Below are positions 1-12,300 of a stretch of 64,000 nucleotides of DNA, piece after piece (the first letter of the stretch is position 1; every line of letters starts with the position of its first letter). A program made the position numbers and the translations under genes. Under the pieces are notes generated by a model, which did no database searches, had not been told where the DNA came from, and saw only the letters and a program-made list of their open reading frames with translations. Source of the DNA: Ophthalmolycus amberensis (Eukaryota; Chordata; Actinopteri; Perciformes; Zoarcidae); NCBI GenBank assembly GCA_024529925.1, contig JAFEUB010000786.1, positions 62,001 through 126,000 of the forward strand, in the 5' to 3' direction.

Positions 1-189
1 CTGGGTCATTCACTGATGACATGTTGCCGCCTTCACCTTTAAAACATTACCGCGTTGCTCTTTTTTATTGTATATATTTGTTTCCAGTAGAAACCAGGAC
101 GCGGAGGGAATCCCAGTAAACAGGTCTACTTCATTAAAAAAAGAAAAGAAAAAAAAAAGTCTAACCTATAAGCACCAATAGCAGAGCAG

Positions 190-275
190 ATGACGGGACT
201 TCCCGCTCCACCGTCCGCCCGGAGGAGAGTATTTAGGGAGCGGAGTCCGTCCGGGAGAGCAGACGACAGGTGCAC
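190..275 (+). promoter_or_regulatory. Putative promoter of the cdc20b / mir-449 host transcript
   Basis: The stretch just upstream of cdc20b exon 1 is GC-rich. It has a TATA-like AGTATTTAG at 228-236 and, further upstream, CTTCCCGCTCC at 199-208, which contains TTCCCGC and resembles an E2F site. An initiation point near 255-270 is inferred from spacing. In vertebrates CDC20B and the miR-449 cluster are switched on together in multiciliated cells by E2F4/5 complexes with GEMC1/MCIDAS, so an E2F-like site here would fit. That link is inference; only the motifs are seen. Confidence 0.45.
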
Positions 276-280
276 CGGGC

Positions 281-343
281 ATGACTGGGACCTCAGACGG
301 GCGGAGAGGGAAGGGGAACGGGGCTTTACTTAAGTGGAGATGA
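281..343 (+). promoter_or_regulatory. Upstream ORF overlapping the cdc20b start codon
   Basis: An ATG at 281 opens a 20-codon reading frame that ends with TGA at 341-343. That stop overlaps the presumed cdc20b ATG (340-342) in the sequence ATGA. This is a termination-reinitiation type overlap and could throttle cdc20b translation without affecting the intronic microRNAs. It depends on transcription starting upstream of 281, which is not shown. Confidence 0.4.
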
Positions 344-3300
344 AACTTACAGGTGGACCAGCAAACGACTGGGTGAGTAATTTATAAATTGTCGTAACAA
401 AAAAGAAATAGCTTTATAGGTTGGTATTTATCATTATGAGCTGCTGCTGCTGCCAAGACAACCACTTTAATCTAAACACATGGCTGTGTCTCTTTGGTAC
501 AAACAAGTGAGCTTATTCAACTGTTTACACTTTCATTCAAACAACACCTATTAATAGGCCACTCATTATGACATCAGTAAAAATAATTTTCAAATTAGAG
601 GTCTTAGTTTAGCCGATAAGAAAGTCGTTTTTGGTGCGATATGAGCAGCACTTTGACTGAGGTCTTTTATTGTTTTTATATAACCATGACAATATGAGGA
701 GAATGCTGAGAGATGTAGGGAAGAGAAGACACTGTAAGAGGTACAGCCGTATCAAAGGGTTAATTGTAGTGGCCTCCTTCTCCCAGTCTGGCTTCTGATG
801 GTGGTGACAGTGTGGCAGTGTACTGCTGCTGTGCTATCTGATGGACAGCTGTCAGCTGCACTCCTCACTGCTGCTACCGACTGACCTCAGACACCCTGCC
901 GCTTATCACTCACCTGAGAAATAAAGACTCAACAGTCGGATAAAGTTTGGAGGGGAATGAACGAGGAAAGCATTAAAGGGACAGTTCACCCCACATTCAG
1001 AAGTAAAACATGTTTCCCCCCTTAGCGCCAGTGTCATCAACATTGTCGGGTCACGATTTTCTGGAGAGACGTTGCTGTGGTGACTCACATCAAAACAATC
1101 TAGCTTGATACATAGTACGACTGGTAAGAAGAAAAATACCTAGTTTTCATGTTGGACGTTCAGCTCGACAGTCAAATCCATTCATTTGCATACAGGCCTG
1201 TAAACGATGGCTGGTTGGGAGGCAGTGTAATGTTAGCTGATGTTTGTTGTGTCAGCTCACTCTGCTCTGCTACCTAAACAGTTACATTTGACTCTACAGT
1301 TATTACTCATCCCCCCCCCCCCCCCCCCCCCCCCCCCCGGATGCTCAGACTCGTGCACTTTATGGTGCATCAGGAGATGCGAGCGACCAGGAAGTTCATT
1401 TTTGAAGTTGTCTAATTTAGGTAGCTGGTATTATTTTCACATGTTTGAGCTTCTGGTAGAGATTTTTTTAAATTTTTTTAAACAGCCTGACGTTCTTCGG
1501 CTCTCTCCTCTTGTGGGTGGCTGGTAGGCAGTGTCTTGTTAGCTGGTTGATTCTGCGTGCCAGCTTACCTGCTGCTGCCCTCCAACTGTCCATCTAAATC
1601 CACAAACCAGGACACTCCTCAGCCAACGTGTACTTCTACGTATTAAAAAATGAAAAATAAGCCAGGTTGTACACAGCCGACATCCTTCTGTTCTGCCGAG
1701 TGAAGCCGATGCAGAAGTGTCTCAATAAACTATACATTCTCTCTACTGACCAGCAGGGGGCGACTCCTCTGGTTTCAAAAATAAATCAGGATGTATAGAA
1801 GTCTATGAGAAAATGACTCGACTTCTCTTGTTAAACATTGTAAATATGAGTTTATGGTCTCAATCTCTAGTTGCAAGTGTTCTTCAATACAGCATGATGT
1901 TCATTGAGTAACTGATGGTCCATTTAGAGTCAACTGGGCTTGCTGTGATTGACAGGTCGCTACCACTACCTCTTTTTGGTGACCAGTCATCAGTCTTTTC
2001 AAATATTCAAACTGAGAGGTGACACTGTAACAACTGTGTTAGAAACAATGTCAAAAATTGTTGCATCAACAGTTAATTAAGCAGCTCTAAGTATTGTTCT
2101 TTTGTTGCTGCCCTACATGCCAAGAGGCATAAAGGGAAATGATGATGATGAAGTATTGTTCTAGCTTTTAAACCCTGAACAAAAAAATCCTGAGCTAAAT
2201 CAAGTGATCATGACTGAATTGTATTGTTGGATGGATGTTTCACAATATGCCGGGCTCAAATAAGTCAAAGTGGGCTAAAAAGGTTTATGCTCCACCATAA
2301 CAAAGTTTAATGTAAACATTAGAGAGAGATGGTACAAAGAAGACACTATACGCCAAACTAATCATTTGTAAAAAAAAAAAAAAAAAACACTGTGATGGCT
2401 GAACAATCCTTCAGCTGCAGCAGTGGTCATGATAAGGAATGTCCATCATGATTGTCAATATTAACCGCAGGATGGTCCCCCCCCCCCCCCCACACACACT
2501 CACACATACAAACACACTTTGTGAATGACTTGAAGTGGATCTTTTCCTCCTGCATGTTCCACCCAACCGCGCTCGCTGTAACACTTCAGAGTTCAGTCAT
2601 GTCCTTGCTGCTAAAAAGACACACACACAAATATTCACGCAGATGTGTGTCTGGTATGTTGTCGGACCATCATAGCTCCACCCGTTTCTTCAGGATGATT
2701 TCTCGCACCAACACCGTGGCCTCTCGTCGAACGCTCTCGGCGGGCTCGTCCGTTCGCCAGAAGCGGACCACCCTCCCCTCTGGATTCACCAGGAACTTCC
2801 AGAAGTTCCACTTGGGGGTTTTCTGCACCGAATCTGAAAACGCAGCACGTCGACAACACATTAACGGTGCACGTACCGACCTGAATGGATTACTGATAGG
2901 TGATTGTCGTAGCATTTTGAATTTTTTGTATTTGTAGGTAATGTCAAAGGCCGTCTAAATACATATTTTTTTGTTACTCTCTAATAAGCGTGTGATATAG
3001 ATCAAATGTACACTGAGATGTAGTGTATTTCCCTCGAAGGATATTTGGAAACTGTTGGGATGAAATCACCAGGTGTTGCGGTCAATTTAACACAGGGACA
3101 ATTCAAGATACTTCCTCAAATTGATGGCAAAAAAAAGATAATAAAGTGACAGCTACCGCAGTACAAACGGTGTGAAAAACGAGGGTACGTATTGTCATGA
3201 CGGTGATATAACTGATTCCATTCACACCCTTTACATCACCACGGTTCACAACAGAAGAGAGAAAACTGTAATTCCTGAAGACGTTGTGGTGTACAATCAG

Positions 3301-6300
3301 CAGCTGCCACACTGATAAAAAATAATGTTGTTTCAGCAGAGATGTAAGGCGCTAAATTGAGATGTCGCACCAAAACCTACGTTTAAACCGAGGTGCATTC
3401 ACTTCGTTTACATTTTTACATTTTGAAGAACCTCAGGAGCTCACTGACGAGTTCTCCAGATGTTCTTTTCAGACGCCTGCCCATCCATACATGGAACCAA
3501 TTTTAAAAACACATGATTTAAGTTAGTTTTTTCCCCTTTGAGGAAGCATAATATGTATTTTATATATCGGTGTATGTTTTGTTTGGGACATGACAAGTAT
3601 TTGAAACCGGTTTTATCATGTAAAATAACAAACATTTACTAGTAACAGCTTCACAGATACAAATACTTTTTCGTTATCAATTGATTACTATTGATACCAG
3701 ATTTGATCATAAAAAAAGAACAGGTATTTGTTGTTGCAGCGCTGTTGGAAGATGTGGCGCAGCAGAAGTTTGGTCCGGACGCTCTTCCTGCCAGACAGAT
3801 GTTCAAGTTCAACCATGAATACATTAGTGATCACTTTAACTTCAATAGCAGCGACGTTAATCGCAGTTATGGTGTCTCTATTTGTGGTTAGATACCAACC
3901 TGTGAGGAATTTGAAGGCCGGGTCCGCCTCCGAGCCCATGATTTTGATCCTGCTGAAGAACGGGAAGGTGACGCCGTAGGTGGACTTGGCGAACGCCTCG
4001 ATGTCCCGGCTGGTCCCGGTCTCGGTGTCCCCGAACTGACCGCATGGGAAGGCCAGGACGTTGAAGTGAGAGGTGCCCAGCTCCCGGTGGAGCTCCTGCA
4101 GGGACACGTAGTTGGCTTCTGTCTGCTCGCAGTGGCTCGCCACGTTTACAACCAAAGACGCCTGTAAAAGAGGGGGAGACACGGGGTGTCGTGTGTAACA
4201 CGCCATAAGAAGTACGCCTTATATGCAATGAAACACCAGCTGAACTCACGCTGGGTGACTTTTAAAAGGTTTGCACGTATTTCCTCCCTAAACTGAAACG
4301 ACGGGTGATGATGTGGACTCACTTTTCCTCGGTACTTCTCCAGAGACACCGTCCTCCCCTTTGCGTCCTTCACCTCGAACGAATAAAAGTCCGTCGGTTT
4401 CCTCGGCTTCAGCTGAGTCTGCAGGAGGAACAAACAGCCGACGCAGACTGTCATGCTCACCAGGACCGTCAACGTCTTCGCTTTCGGGTTGGAGGACTTA
4501 GTAGGGTAGCCCCCTAAGGCCTCCATCTTGGAGGGGGGGGGGGGGGGGGGGCGGTGGAAAAGTGAACCGTGGAACGATATGCGGGTGCCTGCATAAAGTC
4601 CTGGAGCTCAGCTAAAGTTAGCGCGAACACTACGGCAATACCGGAACTTAGCGCGAGACTTCCTCCAAAATAAGAAGAAAGTCAAAAGTTTAGAACTCTC
4701 AAAAGCCTGCTATGTTTTCGAGTTTAAATGCACACTCAATACTTGGGTCATGTTTCTGAGTGGAGTAATTTAGTTAAATATGAAATATGTTCATGATGAC
4801 ATTACACCCCTTTATATCTAGAATCTAATTTCTAAAATGAATTCCCGTACAAAACGTGTGCTGCTGTATTGTGTAGGCAGGCGACAACCTCTGGTTCTGC
4901 CGAGTGACGCCGATGTGGAAGTGTCTTAAAACTTGCATTCTCTCTACTGACCAGCAGGGGGCGACTCCTCTGTCTTAAAAAAGAAGTCTTATTGTATAGA
5001 AGTCTATGAGAAAATGACTCTACTTCTCACTTGATTTATTACATCAGTAAACATCGTAAACATGAGTTTATGTTCTCAATCTCTAGTTTCAAGTCTTCTT
5101 CAATACAGCATGATGTGCATTTAGTAAATTATGGTCCATTTAGAGTCAAATAGACCATAAAGCAGGGTATGCTTTAGGGCGGGCTTACTGTGATTGACAG
5201 GTCGCTCCCGCTACCAGAGAAGTATCCAATGTCTCTACATTACTGCTTCACATTCCAAATATGGTAACTTCTGTTTATCGGTTGCAAAAACAACAACATG
5301 AGGCTTGAGGCTCCATAACAACAGTCCACAAACCAATGGGTGACGTCATAATGACTATGTCCACTTCTTAAATACAGCCTATAGTTGTAGGTTTACAGTT
5401 TAACCTGGAATATGAAACGTGAATGCATTTCATCTGCCTTAACTCATCTTTTAACACAATTGTTCATCTGGTTCAATCTTGCCGTATTTATACCTGCTTA
5501 CAAAAAAGCTAAAAAACAATTTTGTGGTCAGAAACCAATAGCCTATAGCACATGTGTCAAACTCAAGGCCCGCGGGCCGAATAAAAGTATCCCCAAGGTC
5601 GAAATTATGAGATAGAAAGTTGAAATTATGAGATAGCATGTTGTCTGTGTATCGACATTAAAACTATCACAATAGGTGGACAGGAGAGGCAACAGCCCGA
5701 AAAGCGGTTTTCCAACAATTGATTGAGTTGAAAAAGATCGACAAATAATCCCAAAATGTCCACGAAGAGAAAAATTGATGCAGAGGGAAGAAAATGTAAT
5801 GAAAGATGGGAAAGCGAATACATGTTTGTGCTTCAAGGAGAAAAATGTGTCTGTCTTCTGTGTTATGAGGCGTGCCGGTGATGAAGGAATACAATTCATG
5901 TCGGCATTTTGACACCAAACACGGAGCTAAATTTAGCCTCCGAGAAAAACACCAAATTGTCCAAGAATTAAAAGGCAGGCTGCAATCACAGCAGAATATA
6001 TTTACAAAAGCTACAGCCCAGTGCATGCTAAAGGTATGTGAGCAGAGCTCCGACCAGATACAGACTTTTACAAATGTCAGTTTGTGAAGAAACACCATCG
6101 CAGACCGAGTTCATGAACTAGCAGCAATCTAACAACACAGCTAGCTAAGAGACGAGCAGGTACTCGTCTTCTTCATTAACTGTTGATGAAAGCACAGACA
6201 ACACGGATACAGAGCATCTATCCGTGTTTATAAGACCTGACTCTCAGTGAGGCGCTCTTGGATGTAGCTGCCATGCACAGGACGACGACAGGGAGGAACA

Positions 6301-9300
6301 TTAGTGATGCAGAGAGGTGACAAAAACAGCTTTGAACAAAGTTAATGTAATAACTTGTGTTTGATATTTGTCTTTGTTATTTTCTTTAAGAGTTTGATCT
6401 TTGATAGAGTCATGTGGGTTTCTTAACCCTCAATTAAAATGATTTATGTTATAATAACAGAAATGTGTTTAAATATCATTTTTCATTGATATAACTGCAT
6501 GTACAATATTTGTACACTTGAATAAACAATAATCAAATGCAGAGAGAGTTATTTAACAATATGTTTGGGAGAAGTTAGTTATACAGTCTTACAGTTACAA
6601 CCGGCCCTTTGAGGGTGACCGTGATGCTGATGTGGCCCAGAGTGGAAATGAGTTTGACACCCCTGGCCTATAGTCTTCATTTGGTCAGATTAATTCAAAG
6701 AGAGTATAGTAAAATACAATTAGACGTTTCAGTTGGTTGCAATTTAAAACCTCACCGCTAGATATTGCTAAATACTGCACCTTTAATATCAAGCTGTTGG
6801 ACTGGAACCCTAAAAAGGGAAACAATAAAAAAAGGCAATTACAATGCTTTTGCTTTGAAAGTCTTAACCGGAAGTTTTGCTCTTTATCTCGCTTACTTGC
6901 TATTCGTGGAGTTGTGTGTTTTCAAATTTGTAGAGGTATGAATTTTGAGTCAGTTTTCATTATTCTGAGATTATTGTGACTTCCTGTAATATCTGTTTTA
7001 ATGATTCATTGCTTCTTCTTTTTTTTCTTCTCAGGGACAAAATGAGGCCCATCACGTCTCGTACAAGCGGTTCAAGAGGCGGATCATCCAGAGGAGCGGC
7101 AGCGAGGGTCCAGCTGCGAGTACACCACTGGCCACGTGGCGGCAGTGTGAGCCCAGCTTTGAGCTCGACACGGTCCGCCAGAGACTGGAGCTGGATTCTC
7201 CACCAAGACACCGTGAACCAGCACGGAGAGGCCCGCACCGAGGTATTATGTGAACCTGTGATATTGATCTCCCTCACTCACAACAGTTAAATCATCAAAA
7301 TCATCAAGTGAGATCAGGAGGTAATTGACCCAAACCTTTTTGTGATCACTCCAAATTCTTTACTATTTTTTTGGAGAAGTATAGCTACATGGAAGAAAAT
7401 ACTTCAATCAATGTTTTGTTCTTTGCCACAATTTAACTGTACAAAGACACAGATTCTCTGCTCATTGTTTTCCACCATCACATTTTTACTTCCTCCCAGA
7501 AGTATTTGGGCATCTGAAATTCATTATTGTTATTATCTCAGGTGGTAGGAATTCAAGTTCCACCTGTATAATATGTACGAGTTCTGAAAATGGCATATTA
7601 AATGGTATGTGTTTTCTGATTTATAAAATCAGTGTTATGGACGTGTCGATGCATTTTGTTTCCTGCAGCGTGCTTCAAGTGTTACACCTAAGTGTTGCAT
7701 ATCACAGTGTTGCAGAGTAACAAATGTACAGTTTAACTGTAAAATACATTGCCTCAGATATCCAAAAAGATGTATTTTTTGGAATAAATGGCCCCCCCAA
7801 ATTCAATATCAGTCAAAGTGTTGGAGAGATTTAGTTTTTGTTGTTAGCCTTCTAAACAACAATAGAGCCAAGCCACAAACCCTCATGTGTCCATTCCTTG
7901 TCCTCTTCACCACTATGTCCAGCCATCTCGCTGTGAGGATTCATTGCAGCTTTGTGACATAATGTTTTCTGTGACATTACCTCCTAATCAGAGACAGAGA
8001 ACACACCACGCACTGCCGAGGGACGGCCCGCCACAGAAAATGCCCTACAACAGGTTTGTCTACAAAGTATTAGACTCTCATCTGCAGGCGGTCTTTTATT
8101 TATCACACGGTCCTATCAATGATAATGTTAAAAGTCTTGTCACTACAAGACTGACTTTTCACAATGGACTCAGAACAACAGATCTGGTTTCAGTTTTTTC
8201 TTCAGGTTCAAATGGCAAAGAAACATGTTTCAATATGCCACAGTGTTTTTGATTGGGTTTATTAAATGAAAGATTACTTGAATAAGAAAAGCTGTGAGCT
8301 CACTTAAAGTTTCTTTACGCAAGATCGGGAGCATTCTGATCGCGTACAGTGCCCCTTTAAGCTAAAAATAAAAAACATTACGCAGTTATAACACCAGTTA
8401 TGAATAACACCAGTTATGAAATGGAAATTCATTTAAACGTCATGTATGACTATATCTTCTTCTTTTGCAGGGATGGGTGTGGAGAGCTGCGGTTCCAGAA
8501 CGTGGAGGTGCACTACCGGCCGGTAAAGCATGTTTCCTTTTTCTACTTTCACTCTACTGGGTCAAACAATCTGCAGAAATGTTTTCAAGCAACAGAGACG
8601 GTCTGAGGACCGTGGGCGGTCTATGTTTATGGTGTATTATTACATTAGATCTAGTCCAGCCTGTAAATCTTATGGAGTGTGTTTTAGTGGTTTTATGAAG
8701 GTGTTTTTAAAAAAATTTCATTTTTTTTTCATTTTAGTTTCAGTGAATGAATCAACAGTAAACCAAAGATGCATTGTTTCGGATGTGTAAATTGTGTGCA
8801 TGTGTTGTAACTGTGTTTTGTGTAATATATTTTTGTCCACGATAGATTCTGATGAGAGAAGACATGCTCTGCAGCCGTTTGGTCTCTTGGACAAAACTTC
8901 CACGAGTCAGCGGGGAAAGTCGGTGATGAAGTTGGCGGCACCGTCGCTGCTGAACGACTACTGTAAGAGAAGATACAAATCCTGAAAAAAACAATAAGGC
9001 TGGTCTTACTCTGTAATGTTTTTTTTTGGGTGGGGGGGGGTCAACAAAGTCTGTGTACACTCAACGACGTTAATCTTTAAAAACAGGTCACAAATATACA
9101 GTTTCATTCTAATAAAAGGCTCCATCCTTTCATAAAACAGCTGGACACCGTATAGTTTTTTAGCAAATGTTATATAAATTAGAGGAAATTGTGTATTTGT
9201 TGGGGGACTATTTTCAGCTGTGGATTAATAATGCTCTCGTTTGTTGTCTGTGGGATAAACTGTTACACTACAGCTACTATTGAGAGCACTGAGGTCTCGT

Positions 9301-12300
9301 CCTCTGTATCTTTATAGCTTGTTCTGTTCATTTGTGGGTTTTAGCAACTTGGGGAAAGTTTAAATTTTACAATTAAAACAAAATGTTTTTTATGAGTTTA
9401 TTCCCGGATTTGTAAACTTAAATTTGTTCTACTTTTAGGTCAACAAAACAATAAAGAATATTTATTCCCAAGAAGTTTATTTGTGGCACTGTAGAGAAGG
9501 CTTGGAAAACCGGATTTAGAGCTTCAAGTTGGGGAATAAAACTACACAAATAAACAAAATGTATATATATATATATAAAATACCTTTTCAGTTTCTGGTC
9601 AAAATTGTCTGATGGTGGTGCGTGCAGTGTATATTGGGGGACTATTATCTGTTTTCCTGATCTTTATAAGGTCACATGACCCCTGCTCTTATTGCTTTTT
9701 TAATAAATGAACACAGCGTTGAACATCACATGTGGCAGATCGAGTCAGCAGCAAGATATCGCTTCTGATTGTGGCGAATGTTTGTTTTTTAACAAACCTA
9801 AATCACACCGTAGTTTGTCAGGACTTGACTCAGAATAGCCCCTGTAGCCCGTCTCTCTCTCTCTCTTTTCCATCCCTCTCCCTTTTCAGACACCAATCTT
9901 CTCGACTGCAGTTGTAACGGTGTGGTTGCATTAGCACTGGGCTCTTCTGTCTACATTTGGAATTCAGAAACTCGCGCCCTGGCGGGATCTTTGGACCCAA
10001 GTCCACAACCGGGACCGGCGCGCCATCGGACGCCGTCCATCTCCTGCCTGAGCTGGAGCCGGGACGGCAGCACTCTCTGCGTTGGGACGCGGCGAGGGGA
10101 GATACAGGTGGCTGCTCTCTGGAGCTTGACGTGAATGAGTACAGAGAGGGTGGAAACTGATTCATGCAAACTGCGGTATGGGGGCCTGGGAGGGGGGGGA
10201 GGGGGGGTGTAACATCAGCAGGATGACTGGTTTGTGGCGTCTCTCTCTCTTTGACTTTCGTAGCTGTGGGACGTTGAACACAAACGGAACATGAGGCATC
10301 TGCCGTCACACCTGTCTGTGGTCAGAGGGCTTTCCTGGAAGCAGCAGTTACTCAGCAGGTTGGTGCTGTCAGGACGCAAAATGAAAGTTACAAAGAATCC
10401 CAGCATCTTTCTTTTTTTCAAAAGGGCATCACGCTGAGTATCAATAGAACGTATTCATGCAGGGGAATGAGAGTTAACACAATCCCACAGCGGCTCTGCT
10501 CTCGGACGCATCCATCACCTTGACCCTCGGGCTCCTGAGCCTCTGGTGGGCGCCGTCGTCCAGGAGGAGGAGGTCTGCGGCCTCCAGTGGTCACCGGGAG
10601 GCGACTGGCTGGCCAGCGGCTCCACAGAGGGCCTTCTCCGTATTTGGGGCGGTGACATCGCTGGGGTCACATGGTCACGTCAGCCAATCACCACGATGAG
10701 ACAGCCCAGCGCTGTTAAGGTCAGTGTGAATGCTTTGTGATCGGGAGACTTAGAAATTAAAACAGATCCTGTCTATCAGATGTGACACAGTGACCTTGAC
10801 AAGCTCTTTTTTCTGATCACTGTAAAACCTTATCACCTTATTGAATACACTTTAATATAATATATAAATATAAAATATATATATTACATAAAACATGAAT
10901 ACGTTTTATAGGCACTGTATTTTGGACTGCACTGGTGTGACTTTAAACTCTGTTGTATCATCTGGCATTCAACCATACTGCTGTTTATTCACACAAAAGT
11001 ATGTTGAACGACAGCGCACATATATAGTATGCGATTTCGAGTCTGTAGTGCTTATAGTGAAAAGCTAATGTTAGCATGCTAACATGCTCGGCGACGGATA
11101 TTTTAATAATGTTAAAACCCATGCAGCCCCAGCCCTAAGAACATACCCTTTTAGTGGGAAAAAGAACACCTGCATCATTCACAGGGGGAGGACATGATTG
11201 ACACGACCACAATCACACACTGCAAGCAACCGTGTGTTCTGCTATATGACTTTGCAATGACCCGTCTTAGCTCGTGCAAACTTCAGCAGCACACTACGGG
11301 ATGGTATGCTGAAGGGTTTTGCTGTTGTTATACGGAGGTTTAAAGTGGTAGTTGATCCTGTGACAATTCAGTGGAACAACAAGACAATCTGCTGACAGTG
11401 TGTGTGTGTGTGTGTGTGTTTTAGACTCACTGTATTTTTGTGTTCAGGCAATGGGTTGGTGTCCATGGCAGAGAAAGATGATCGCCACAGGAGGCGGGTG
11501 GAACGATGGAGAGCTGAGAGTCTGGGACACAGATTCGGGGACTTGCGTGACTTCTGCCAGCACAAATTCTCAGGTGATTAACGGGAGTTTACCCCCAAAA
11601 TAAAAAAACAACAACATGTCTGGCTTCTCTTCAATATAATGGGACTATATGGCAGTCGGCTTGTGGTGCTCAAAGCGCTCAAAGGTCACTCAAGAAAATG
11701 TCACAGCAACCGGGTCATGATTTCTCAAAAGAGACTTTGCTGTGGAGATTTTTTGCTTCAGGCAACTCACACCAAAACAATTTTGACTGGTAAATAGGAC
11801 TCCACCGTAAGAGGAATAATATGTAGTTATTATTTTTGGGGTGAACTGTCCCTTTAAGACTCAAAGTGTATCAGAGGTTTTTTTTACTGTGTATACATAT
11901 CAGACAGACCGTTCTTTATGACTCCAATTGCAGATCTGTTCTCTGCGCTGGGCCGAGAAGAACAAATGTCTGGTCACAAGTCACGGCCTTCCTCATCACC
12001 AAGTCAACTGCTGGTCCTGGGAGTTCCCCTCCCTCAGCCCCGTCTACCAGCTGTCAGGTTAGAGAAGCTGAAGCATGATGCGTGTGCAGCTACATCCCTC
12101 AACACATTCACAACAGCCTCGTAGGAATAAATGTATCGCACGCTGAGTAATATTCGCATAGCAGCGTCCGTGCGATAGTTGTGTCATCTATCACTGAGAT
12201 ATTCGATAGACATTTTGTGCTGACTCATTCGTGTCCTGGGCTTCCAGCAAATGTGAAACTGCGAATTGAACATATCAAAAGTCACTACGTGTGCTATGAC

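Noticed and set aside
1240..1527. Open frame across the poly-C tract
   Set aside because: It is a product of the homopolymer (a run of Pro) and overlaps two microRNA hairpins.
6737..6979. Possible alternative first exon of cdc20b with CCGGAAGT and a donor-like GTATGA at 6935
   Set aside because: The frame leading into exon 2 has no ATG here, and the 340-372 exon joins in phase with better start and donor sequence.
7041..7290. Frame starting with the ATG inside cdc20b exon 2
   Set aside because: It is out of frame with the WD40 exons. The correct frame (GQNEAHHVSYKRFK) resembles mammalian CDC20B and runs through all later exons.
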